Source: Bryobacterales bacterium (GTDB taxonomy: Bacteria; Acidobacteriota; Terriglobia; Bryobacterales; Bryobacteraceae). Taken from it: a stretch of DNA of 6,033 nucleotides. Position numbers and translations under genes: made by a program. The notes beneath the pieces were generated by a model, which worked only from the letters and a program-made list of their open reading frames with translations, made no database searches and had not been told where the DNA came from. How positions within the stretch are numbered: position 1 is the first letter of the stretch; the number at the start of each line of letters is the position of its first letter. Where the stretch lies: contig DNFG01000151.1 of assembly GCA_003487005.1 (NCBI GenBank), positions 18,553 through 24,585 on the forward strand. Reading direction: 5' to 3'. Below, piece after piece: positions 1-6,033 of the stretch.

Positions 1-2935
1 CCAGGCCGTGCCGGGCCAGGTTCGTCCGCGGCGCTTTCAGCCGCGCACGGAGCGCCCGCGCCGCCGCCTCACCCCGAGCCAGCATGATGAAGAACCCGCC
101 TCCCCCGGCGCCTGCCAGCTTGGCGCCTCGAATCCAGGGCCGGGCCTCGGCCAGTTGTTGGTCGATAGCCGGATTGGTGGTGTGGGGATCCAGAATCTGG
201 TTTAGTTCCCAGTGGCGGTCCAACAGGCCACCCAGATGGTCCCAGGCACCCTCCCGCAGGGCATGCCCCATTTCGAGTGCAAGAGTCTTGATCGAGTGAA
301 GCACCTGAAGGGCCGCGGTCTCGCGCGCCAGATAGCGTCCAACCACCTGCTGAAGCAGGTTCCTCGCCACCCGTGCGATGCCCGTCGGCGCCAGCACCAG
401 CAATCGTTCAAACTCGGCCCTTCGGGCTGCGTTCCAATCCAATGATTGGCACCGGACTCGCTGCGGCGCTCCCGGACTCGAGCTCAGCAGTTTCATTCCT
501 GGAAAGATTCCCCCAGCCTGGTCCTGCCAGCCTCCCCCGGTGGACATCCGCTGTTCCAACTCCAGCACGAGGTCGCAGAGTGCGTCGTTGCCGAGCGGCG
601 TGGCGCCTATTGCCGCCAACGCCTGCAGGAGTGTCGCCGCCAGAATCGAACTCGCACCCAGCCCCGAACCCATTGGCAGATTGACAGCCGTCTCGATCCG
701 CAAACCGCCGCCGAGCCCCGCCAGCGTGCGCGCCAGCGGCGTCCCGGGTGAGAACACCCCCGTCATGCGGAGCGCCGTCCGCGCCAAGGAATATGGATCT
801 CCGGGACCCGGCGCCGCCAGCAGTGCAGCGGTGGTCTTCAGCCGGAGCGGCCGGATGCCGCCGCCCGGGGCAATCTCAAGAACGGGCTCTGCCAGCCGGG
901 TGATGCGGGTCTCAATCGGACTCGCCCCGTCCAGCAAAAGCGCTGCATTCAGCACCGTACCGCCCCAGTCCAGGCAGAAGGGCGGCGTGTCTGACCAGCC
1001 GCCACCCAGATCGATGCGGGCTGGGGCGGTCACCCGGACCGACTCCCGCTGCCAGCCATCAAGCCGTGGAAACGCCGGGGCCGTGCCCGCAGGCGGCGCA
1101 ACCCGCCGTTCGATGATGGCAAAAGCCGACTTCCGGCAACGGTCCGCTTCCTCCTCGAGGCCCGCCTGTCCGAAGAAGAGCGACGCCAACCACGACCGGC
1201 TTGGGTCATCAGGGCCCGACGCCAATTTGCGGGCGACCGCAGCCAGGGACACGACGCCCGGCGCCTGCGCCAGCAATGGGCGGACGTCGGATCCATCCAG
1301 CGCCAGTTCGACCGCGGCACGCTCCCACAGCCGGCGGGTCCGCTCCAAACGGGACGCCGCCAGGACATTCTCATCGGCCATCGCCGCACTCGATGCCAGC
1401 GAGGCCCGCTTCAGCTTGCGCCAGCGGCTCCGCGTGAACGGCGCTGGGCCAGGAGACACCCCCAACATCCACCGGGCCGCCGCGAGAGCCTCCTCGGGGG
1501 TGGTAACCGGGAATATCAGGGCATTCCAGAGGGTTCGTTCCGCCGCTGGGACACCGGGCCAGACCTCTTCCGGGTCCATCCGCAGCGCCGCCAGCGTCTC
1601 CACCGCCGGACGGCCAAACCACTCCGCCGGACACCGCTTCGGATCGTCTTCCACTCCATAAACCCGCACAACCGTCCCCGCTTCGCCACAGGGTTCCCGG
1701 ACCGGCACCTGGTGCAGGACGACATCCGGAGGCACCGCCAGTTGCGCGGTGTTCCCGCCCTCCAGACCGTGGACAATCGCCCCCGCGCCAATCTCCGCAG
1801 GCCCGGTCAGGACCGATTCCAGTACGATCGCCCGTGGCGCCACCGTCACCTGATCCAGCACGCTCTCGATGATCACGCCGTGTGAGCGAACCCCCTCGGG
1901 CGCCACCAGTCCAAGCCGCTGCCGCGCCGCGTAGAGGCGCGCGAAGTCCGTGTCCTCGGTCAACAGGTGGCGGAACAGCGATGTCGTGCCGATGTGGGTG
2001 AACTCACCCTCCACGAGATCACAGTGGAAGGGAACCCCCGCGAACAGGCGTCCCAACTGCCGGAACAGGGGATCGGCCTGCGTCCCGAATCGCAGTTGCC
2101 CAGTCAGGAACCTCGGCAGGTGGTAGTACAGGTCGAATGGTTCGGCTTCGCTGCGACTTGCCAGGCGGCACAGGCGTGCAGCCGCCGAGGGGTGGAAGCA
2201 AAGTAGCCCGGTATCGACGGCCAACCGGCCATCCGCCAGACAGGCTCCGGCATTCCGGCTTTCCGCCAGTGAGGGCTTCTGCAGAAATGACAGGACCCTG
2301 CCCTTCGGACCCGCCACATAAACCCCATGCCTCGCGCCGACTTCAGCCGGCTGCAACAGGCCCGCTCCCGACACACCTGGCCGCGCCCAATCCAGCCGGT
2401 CCGGATCAAAAATCAGCAGCACATCACCCGCTCCCGCTACGACACCCGACGGAATCCGCGCTGCCCACAGGGTGGAAAGGGCCAGCGTCTCATCAAAGAT
2501 CGTCGAGGGCGTCCCCCCGGGCCCCCTCACGGGCAGAGGAGAGAAGATCTTGCCGGAGGGAGAGTACTGTGGGAGCCTGCGCGAGTCACCCCCGGAGTGC
2601 AGCAGTAGCACGCGTTGGCTTTGCCACCAGCGTTCGTTCGCGACCGGAGCGCCCAGGCGCGTCGCCAGCGTCTGTAAGGCGTGGACCGTCGCACCGCCTG
2701 AGCCCAACCGGACCCCTTCCGGGTCCGGAACCACCAGGAATGGCACTCCCGGCGGCAGCAATCCCTGAGCCCGCCGCTGCACAATTTCCGATTCATATGC
2801 GCGTGCCTGCCGCTCAGACGAAGCCGTCAAGACCACAGCGGTCCACCACGGAACCTCCGGGGAACCCGCAAGGAGTGCGGAATAGCGGCGTCGCGCGGCT
2901 TGGGTGATGGAAGAGAGAGGGGCGGATTCGGGCAC
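1..2935 (-). CDS. fkp: Bifunctional L-fucokinase / L-fucose-1-phosphate guanylyltransferase (FKP), C-terminus cut by window edge
   Basis: Cytosolic salvage enzyme: ATP phosphorylates L-fucose to fucose-1-phosphate, then GTP gives GDP-L-fucose for fucosyltransferases. The frame is open for 978 codons from GTG at 2935 with no frameshift. The N-terminal pyrophosphorylase half shows GVRLGSGGAT (74-83), HSGGDSRRLP (113-122) with PSGK to Lys129, and GEFTHIGTT (310-318). Residues about 350-392 look like left-handed beta-helix hexapeptide turns. The C-terminal GHMP kinase half shows APARIDLGGGWSDTPP (637-652), the ATP loop LPMGSGLGASS (753-763), GGGWQDQ (800-806) with likely catalytic Asp805, and KLAGAGGGGF (939-948). 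These motifs and their order match Bacteroides fragilis Fkp (about 949 residues, from memory), so only a short tail should be missing. GTG is chosen because no in-frame ATG occurs until residue 453; the ribosome site is weak (GAAAG). It lies 53 bases after the ABC ATPase, probably co-transcribed. Confidence 0.93.
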   Translation of the reverse strand, partial: MPESAPLSSITQAARRRYSALLAGSPEVPWWTAVVLTASSERQARAYESEIVQRRAQGLLPPGVPFLVVPDPEGVRLGSGGATVHALQTLATRLGAPVANERWWQSQRVLLLHSGGDSRRLPQYSPSGKIFSPLPVRGPGGTPSTIFDETLALSTLWAARIPSGVVAGAGDVLLIFDPDRLDWARPGVSGAGLLQPAEVGARHGVYVAGPKGRVLSFLQKPSLAESRNAGACLADGRLAVDTGLLCFHPSAAARLCRLASRSEAEPFDLYYHLPRFLTGQLRFGTQADPLFRQLGRLFAGVPFHCDLVEGEFTHIGTTSLFRHLLTEDTDFARLYAARQRLGLVAPEGVRSHGVIIESVLDQVTVAPRAIVLESVLTGPAEIGAGAIVHGLEGGNTAQLAVPPDVVLHQVPVREPCGEAGTVVRVYGVEDDPKRCPAEWFGRPAVETLAALRMDPEEVWPGVPAAERTLWNALIFPVTTPEEALAAARWMLGVSPGPAPFTRSRWRKLKRASLASSAAMADENVLAASRLERTRRLWERAAVELALDGSDVRPLLAQAPGVVSLAAVARKLASGPDDPSRSWLASLFFGQAGLEEEADRCRKSAFAIIERRVAPPAGTAPAFPRLDGWQRESVRVTAPARIDLGGGWSDTPPFCLDWGGTVLNAALLLDGASPIETRITRLAEPVLEIAPGGGIRPLRLKTTAALLAAPGPGDPYSLARTALRMTGVFSPGTPLARTLAGLGGGLRIETAVNLPMGSGLGASSILAATLLQALAAIGATPLGNDALCDLVLELEQRMSTGGGWQDQAGGIFPGMKLLSSSPGAPQRVRCQSLDWNAARRAEFERLLVLAPTGIARVARNLLQQVVGRYLARETAALQVLHSIKTLALEMGHALREGAWDHLGGLLDRHWELNQILDPHTTNPAIDQQLAEARPWIRGAKLAGAGGGGFFIMLARGEAAARALRARLKAPRTNLARHGL

Positions 2936-2988
2936 GGTGTCTGAGCTTTCGGGCTTCAACCGCGAGTGTACCCGATCCCAACAGCCTC

Positions 2989-3729
2989 TTAGTGGGGATT
3001 CCGTTCGTCCTTCGAAACCTTCCCGTCGCGAATGGTGACGATGCGGTGGGCGTATTCAGCGATATCCCGTTCGTGGGTCACCAGAATGATCGTGTTGCCC
3101 TGCTTGTACAACCGCTCGAACAGAGCCATGATTTCAATGCCTGTAGCCGAATCCAGGTTGCCGGTCGGCTCGTCGGCCAGCAAAATCGAGGGGTTGTTCA
3201 CCAGCGCACGGGCGATGGCGACACGTTGGCGCTGCCCGCCCGACAACTCGCTCGGCTTGTGGTACATACGCTGCTCGAGATCCACGGCGCTGAGGGCCGC
3301 CTTCGCCCGCTCCGCCCGCTCCTCGGCGCTCAAACCGGCATAGATCAGGGGCAGTTCCACATTGTGCAGCGCCGTCGCGCGCGGCAGCAGGTTGAAAGTC
3401 TGGAATACGAACCCGATCTCCTTGTTGCGGATGTGCGCCAGTTGGTCGTCGCTCATTTCCGACACAAGATTGCCGTTAATAAAGTACTCACCCTTGGAGG
3501 GTGTGTCGAGACAGCCGATCAGATTCATCAAGGTGGACTTGCCCGAGCCGGACGGGCCCATGATCGCCACATATTCGCCTCGCCGGATCTCCACATCCAC
3601 GCCAGAAACCGCGTGAATTTCCTGGTCGCCCATGACATAGGTCTTCCAGAGATCATATGTGCGGATGACGATGTTGTCGCGCTTGAGTTGCTCGCCGCGC
3701 TGGGCCTTGTCCATCACTGCAGTCGCCAT
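2989..3729 (-). CDS. ABC transporter ATP-binding protein, MacB/LolD type
   Basis: Cytoplasmic ATPase subunit that powers an inner-membrane ABC system of the MacB/LolD group, which acts on periplasmic or envelope substrates rather than importing solutes. All nucleotide-binding motifs are intact in 246 residues: Walker [10 protein letters not shown] (58-66), Q-loop Gln110 in [11 protein letters not shown], signature LSGGQ (162-166) followed by [10 protein letters not shown], Walker B ILLADEP (182-188) with Glu187, D-loop NLDS (191-194) and switch His219 in [13 protein letters not shown] and DEPTGNLDS are typical of this group. No transmembrane segment is present, so it needs a separate permease. 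The first 20 residues ([20 protein letters not shown]) are an extension before the ATPase fold; Met6 is an alternative start, but the GAAGGGA site lies 10 bases before the chosen ATG. It follows the adaptor gene by 58 bases and precedes fkp by 53. Substrate unknown. Confidence 0.95.
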   Translation of the reverse strand: MATAVMDKAQRGEQLKRDNIVIRTYDLWKTYVMGDQEIHAVSGVDVEIRRGEYVAIMGPSGSGKSTLMNLIGCLDTPSKGEYFINGNLVSEMSDDQLAHIRNKEIGFVFQTFNLLPRATALHNVELPLIYAGLSAEERAERAKAALSAVDLEQRMYHKPSELSGGQRQRVAIARALVNNPSILLADEPTGNLDSATGIEIMALFERLYKQGNTIILVTHERDIAEYAHRIVTIRDGKVSKDERNPH

Positions 3730-3739
3730 AGAAACAGTA

Positions 3740-3746
3740 TCCCTTC
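3740..3746 (-). promoter_or_regulatory. Ribosome binding site of the ABC ATPase
   Basis: On the minus strand this reads GAAGGGA, 10 bases before ATG 3729. It favours that ATG over the internal Met6 codon. Confidence 0.6.
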
Positions 3747-3754
3747 TTCAAAGA

Positions 3755-3768
3755 CGCCGCGCGCGGCG
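3755..3768. repeat. Perfect 14-bp GC palindrome between adaptor and ATPase genes
   Basis: CGCCGCGCGCGGCG is identical to its reverse complement and can fold as a 5-bp stem with a four-base loop. On the transcript it sits between the adaptor stop and the ATPase ribosome site and is followed by TCTTTG, too poor in T for a standard intrinsic terminator. It could be a weak attenuator or an mRNA-stabilising hairpin that sets the relative amounts of the two proteins. In GC-rich DNA a chance origin is also possible. Confidence 0.4.
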
Positions 3769-3787
3769 AAATGGTTATCCTGCCCGA

Positions 3788-5206
3788 TCACTGGGCGGGT
3801 TGGCCCGGAGTCTTGTTGTCGATCTTCACCTTCGCCTCATTGCGGAGGGTCCGGATCGCCCGATAGGAGCCCGTAATGATTTCGTCGCCTTCCTTGAGGC
3901 CGGTCAGCACTTCAATGTCCGTGGCGCCCGTGATGCCCGTCTTCACCTCGACGAACTTCGCCTGCCCGGCCGCGATCACAAACACACCTTGAAGCTCTTC
4001 CTTGTCCCGCTTCGCCTTCTCGGGGTCAGCCTTTGTCGAGGCTTGCACGGTTCCCTCCTTTTTCGGCTCCAGATCACCACGCTGGCGCACGGTAAGCGCC
4101 TGAATCGGAATCGACAGCGCTTTCTCGCGCGTCGCGGTAATGATCTTTGCCGTGCAGGACAGACCAGGACGGATCTCCACCGGGGGATCGTTGAGCGCCA
4201 CTACGACCTTGAAATCCTTGGCCTCCTGGCTCGAGACCGCGCTCTGGCTCGCCGCCAGACCCGTCGAACGCAGAATCGCCGTGTTGCCAATCTCGATCAC
4301 CCGGCCCCGGTAGGTCTTGCCCGGGATGGCGTCAATGGTGATGTCTGCCTCCTGATCCATCGAAACGTTCACGATATCGGTTTCATCGACCTTCACCTCT
4401 GCCGTGATGATGCTCATGTCCGCGATGGTCATGATCAGCGAGGCTGACGAATTCTGCACGCCGGGCACCACCGTCTCACCCTCTCGAACGGGCAGATTCG
4501 TCACGATTCCGTCAATCGGACTCACTGCGGAGTGCTTCTGGAGAACGTCCGAAAACCGGTTCAATGTCGCACGAACCTGTGCGACGCGGCGTTGTGCACT
4601 CGACAGTTGGGCCGCGGTCTGCTGCCGCTGCGCCTTCATCTGCGCCACTCGCGACACGGCTTCACGAACCCCGGCCTCCAATGCGTCAAACTGGGCTTTC
4701 TTGCTGTCAAATTCCTGTCTCGCAATCAGCTTTTCCTTCCAAAGCTGCTCTGCCCGCTCGTAGTCCAGGCGGGCCCGGTCCAGTTCGGCCCGCGCCCGGT
4801 CCACCGACGCGGCGGCCGTCTTCAGATTCTCATCCATTGCCAGCAGACCGGCCTCCGACGCCGCCGCTTCAGCGAGACTCGAGTTCAGACTCGCCTGCTG
4901 CGCCTGCACGTCCGCCTCGGCCTGCACGGACTCCAGTCGCGCCAGGACCTGGCTGCGCGCAACCCGGTCTCCTTCGCGCACCTTCAGTTCCGTGATCCGT
5001 CCCATCACGTTCGCGCCAATATTGACGTAATTGCGCGGTTTAATCTCTCCAGATGCGGTCACCAGGCTGACAAGGTCCTGCCGGACCGCGCGGCCTGTCT
5101 GAACCGACACGACGTCCCGGTCCCGCATCTTCACGGCGATCGCGCTCCCGCCGGCTACGACCACCAGAGTGGTGATGCCGAGGATCCATTTCCATTTTTT
5201 CTTCAC
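3788..5206 (-). CDS. Efflux membrane-fusion protein (HlyD/MacA-type periplasmic adaptor)
   Basis: Periplasmic adaptor anchored in the inner membrane that links an ABC permease to an outer-membrane channel. Numbering from GTG at 5206 (472 residues): basic start VKKKWKW, one membrane segment about 7-25, first lipoyl half about 60-95 (GRITELKVREGDRVARSQVL), a long Ala/Gln/Arg-rich coiled-coil hairpin about 95-225, second lipoyl half at SPIDGIVTNLPVREGETV (229-246), beta-barrel about 265-370, and a membrane-proximal region ending in GLKEGDEIITG. A charged Lys/Glu-rich stretch at about 373-406 interrupts the region after the barrel. No lipobox is seen, so anchoring is by the transmembrane helix. 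The frame could begin at GTG 5248 (14 more residues), but that start lacks a ribosome site, while GGGGAAG lies 10 bases before 5206 and the protein then begins with the expected positive charges. First gene of the minus-strand group; substrate unknown. Confidence 0.92.
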   Translation of the reverse strand: MKKKWKWILGITTLVVVAGGSAIAVKMRDRDVVSVQTGRAVRQDLVSLVTASGEIKPRNYVNIGANVMGRITELKVREGDRVARSQVLARLESVQAEADVQAQQASLNSSLAEAAASEAGLLAMDENLKTAAASVDRARAELDRARLDYERAEQLWKEKLIARQEFDSKKAQFDALEAGVREAVSRVAQMKAQRQQTAAQLSSAQRRVAQVRATLNRFSDVLQKHSAVSPIDGIVTNLPVREGETVVPGVQNSSASLIMTIADMSIITAEVKVDETDIVNVSMDQEADITIDAIPGKTYRGRVIEIGNTAILRSTGLAASQSAVSSQEAKDFKVVVALNDPPVEIRPGLSCTAKIITATREKALSIPIQALTVRQRGDLEPKKEGTVQASTKADPEKAKRDKEELQGVFVIAAGQAKFVEVKTGITGATDIEVLTGLKEGDEIITGSYRAIRTLRNEAKVKIDNKTPGQPAQ

Positions 5207-5216
5207 GGCTTTTGTT

Positions 5217-5223
5217 CTTCCCC
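5217..5223 (-). promoter_or_regulatory. Ribosome binding site deciding the adaptor start
   Basis: On the minus strand this reads GGGGAAG, 10 bases before GTG 5206, the same spacing as at the ATPase start. It supports 5206 over the upstream in-frame GTG at 5248, which has no comparable site. Confidence 0.6.
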
Positions 5224-5401
5224 GAACACTATAGACGCAGTCGGACACCAGTTTGTTCTGGAACTTGCGGCACGACAGAAAAAATTACTCCCTGACTGTG
5301 ACGCTGGCCGCCGCCACAAGTTTGTGTCCACTAACTATTCTACGCCCCTCACGCTCCAGAAGCCGCTCTGGTACTAATCTGGTGGAAAGGCCCGGGCGAA
5401 A

Positions 5402-5499
5402 CTCCTAGTGTTGAAGACAAGGAGCCGGTCCGAAGCCAGGCGGGGTCAATCGCCCGGATGGAGGACGCCTGTGGTACTCACGGAGGAGACCGGACCGGC
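5402..5499 (+). other. Candidate structured leader RNA, class unknown
   Basis: GCCGGTCCG at 5424-5432 pairs perfectly with CGGACCGGC at 5491-5499 (9 bp). Inside it, CAGGCG at 5437-5442 pairs with CGCCTG at 5466-5471, and GTG (5471-5473) faces CAC (5479-5481). Just before it, CTCCT (5402-5406) can pair with AGGAG (5420-5424), sharing one base with the outer stem. Nested and adjoining helices 71 bases before the GTG of the right-hand gene would suit a regulatory 5' leader. I compared it by eye with cobalamin, SAM, SAH, c-di-GMP, TPP, fluoride and T-box consensus elements as I remember them and found no match. Strand is assumed from the downstream gene. Confidence 0.35.
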
Positions 5500-5560
5500 C
5501 CCCGATCAGGTGGCGGCGATTATCTCTTAAGCCCTAAAGGACAAACGTCTTAGATCCGAT

Positions 5561-5566
5561 AGGTGA
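5561..5566 (+). promoter_or_regulatory. Ribosome binding site of the right-hand gene
   Basis: AGGTGA lies four bases before GTG 5571, leaving the AGG core seven bases from the start codon. It fixes the start of the putative sensor gene, whose frame is closed upstream by TAA at 5535. Confidence 0.6.
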
Positions 5567-5570
5567 AACA

Positions 5571-6033
5571 GTGAAGGCGAAGCCTCAATCCGCAGTGCCG
5601 GCCGACGCCGCGACCGTACTCAGCCAGCAGCTGCTGGAGCAGATCCGCCGGATCGGTCGGCTTCTGGCTCCGGTCCGGCAGAAGCTTGATCGTATCTATG
5701 TCCAAAAAATCAAGGACTTAGGCCATACCCCAGATCGCCGGGACCTGCTGGGAGCGATCACGCCGGCTGCCGCGGCCGCCCATATGGCCAGCGGAGGCAC
5801 CCTCGCGAGCTTTCTTGAACACGTGGAGTACAGCGGCCGGCGTCTCGCGAAGCTGGGGCTGGCTCCTCCTGAGATTGTCGCTGCACTCCGCGAGTTTGAC
5901 GGCATCCTCGACACAGTGGTGGCGGAACATCATCCGGGTGAGGTGGAAACGGTTGCCTGGGTGCGCAATCAGCTGCACTTCCTGGTGATTTTGACGCTCA
6001 ATCACGCGTTCTATCAGGTCCGGGAAGCCGAAA
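5571..6033 (+). CDS. N-terminal part of a putative sensor/signalling protein (possibly histidine kinase), cut by window edge
   Basis: The frame is open for 154 codons to the right edge. GTG at 5571 is preceded by AGGTGA (5561-5566), and an in-frame TAA at 5535 rules out any longer version. The visible part has no signal peptide or clear membrane segment and looks helical: an amphipathic stretch at about 16-50 (QQLLEQIRRIGRLL to YVQKIKDLG), then TLASFLEHVEYSGRRLAKLG (77-96), PPEIVAALREFDGIL (99-113), and QLHFLVILTLNHAFYQVREAE (134-154). The last stretches resemble, from memory, the helical N-terminal region of GAF-type sensor histidine kinases in Acidobacteria. The catalytic domains that would prove this lie outside the window, so the function is tentative while the gene itself is well supported. 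It is transcribed away from the transporter/fkp group, with a 364-base gap between them. Confidence 0.7.
   Translation, partial: MKAKPQSAVPADAATVLSQQLLEQIRRIGRLLAPVRQKLDRIYVQKIKDLGHTPDRRDLLGAITPAAAAAHMASGGTLASFLEHVEYSGRRLAKLGLAPPEIVAALREFDGILDTVVAEHHPGEVETVAWVRNQLHFLVILTLNHAFYQVREAE

Larger units (their letters stand above)
5207..5570. other. Divergent intergenic region
   Basis: This 364-base gap must hold the promoters for both the minus-strand transporter/fkp group and the plus-strand gene. I see no convincing -35/-10 pair on either strand. On the minus strand TATAGT (5228-5233) could be a -10 box just before the adaptor ribosome site, but nothing resembling TTGACA lies 16-18 bases upstream. 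The part nearest the adaptor (about 5276-5345) is more AT-rich than the rest of the window. The right half holds the nested inverted repeats described separately. No credible gene is seen inside. Confidence 0.6.

Noticed and set aside
378..1661. 427-codon plus-strand open frame
   Set aside because: It lies entirely antisense to fkp, whose minus-strand frame has all the family motifs; the product is low-complexity Ser/Arg/Pro/Ala typical of the reverse of GC-rich coding DNA.
1030..1791. Three overlapping minus-strand open frames of 87-119 codons
   Set aside because: They are in other frames of the strand that carries the continuous fkp frame and are rich in Arg/Trp/Gly, a typical out-of-frame reading.
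2137..2907. 256-codon plus-strand open frame
   Set aside because: Antisense to the pyrophosphorylase half of fkp; Pro/Arg/Ser-rich with no recognisable domain.
2992..3876. 294-codon plus-strand open frame
   Set aside because: Antisense to the ABC ATPase, whose Walker and signature motifs are unambiguous on the other strand.
4532..5377. 281-codon plus-strand open frame
   Set aside because: Antisense to the adaptor coiled-coil region; its composition mirrors that gene and no family is recognisable.
5381..5470. Possible cobalamin riboswitch or group II intron fragment
   Set aside because: Short stretches resemble the purine-rich segments of such RNAs, but the B12-box, domain V and other diagnostic elements are missing.
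5458..5553. 31-codon plus-strand frame that could be a leader peptide
   Set aside because: It has no ribosome site before its ATG, is Gly-rich with no regulatory codon run, and overlaps the inverted-repeat structure.
5624..5637. Perfect 14-bp palindrome CCAGCAGCTGCTGG
   Set aside because: It is inside the right-hand coding region and follows from the codons for Gln-Gln-Leu-Leu-Glu; no reason to call it an operator.

Overview
The window is GC-rich, tightly packed bacterial DNA. Protein style (a fused fucokinase/GDP-fucose pyrophosphorylase, a MacA/MacB-like pair with a charged C-terminal insert in the adaptor, GTG starts) would fit an acidobacterium of the Solibacter/Bryobacter type. That placement is an inference from remembered relatives; no rRNA or other marker gene is present.

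Layout: three genes lie head to tail on the minus strand and occupy 1-5206. Read in transcription order they are (1) a membrane-fusion (HlyD/MacA-type) periplasmic adaptor, 5206 to 3788; (2) a MacB/LolD-type ABC ATPase, 3729 to 2989; and (3) a very long open frame from 2935 running off the left edge. The third frame is a bifunctional L-fucokinase / L-fucose-1-phosphate guanylyltransferase (FKP), of which 978 codons are visible and probably only a short C-terminal tail is missing. The gaps are 58 and 53 bases with no clear terminator between the genes, so one transcript is plausible. A 364-base gap (5207-5570) separates this group from a divergent plus-strand gene that starts at 5571 and runs off the right edge. 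That gene looks like the N-terminal part of a signalling protein, tentatively a histidine kinase.

How the genes may work together: adaptor and ATPase are two of the three inner parts of a tripartite exporter. The permease that should follow the ATPase is absent, and FKP occupies that position. FKP salvages free L-fucose in two steps to GDP-L-fucose, the donor for fucosylated surface glycans, so its link to the transporter may be only co-transcription or may point to cell-envelope work; the sequence alone does not decide. The divergent intergenic region holds a perfect 9-bp long-range inverted repeat enclosing a second 6-bp stem, which could be a structured leader RNA of the right-hand gene. 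I could not match it to a riboswitch class I know.

No CRISPR array, insertion sequence, tRNA or rRNA was recognised.
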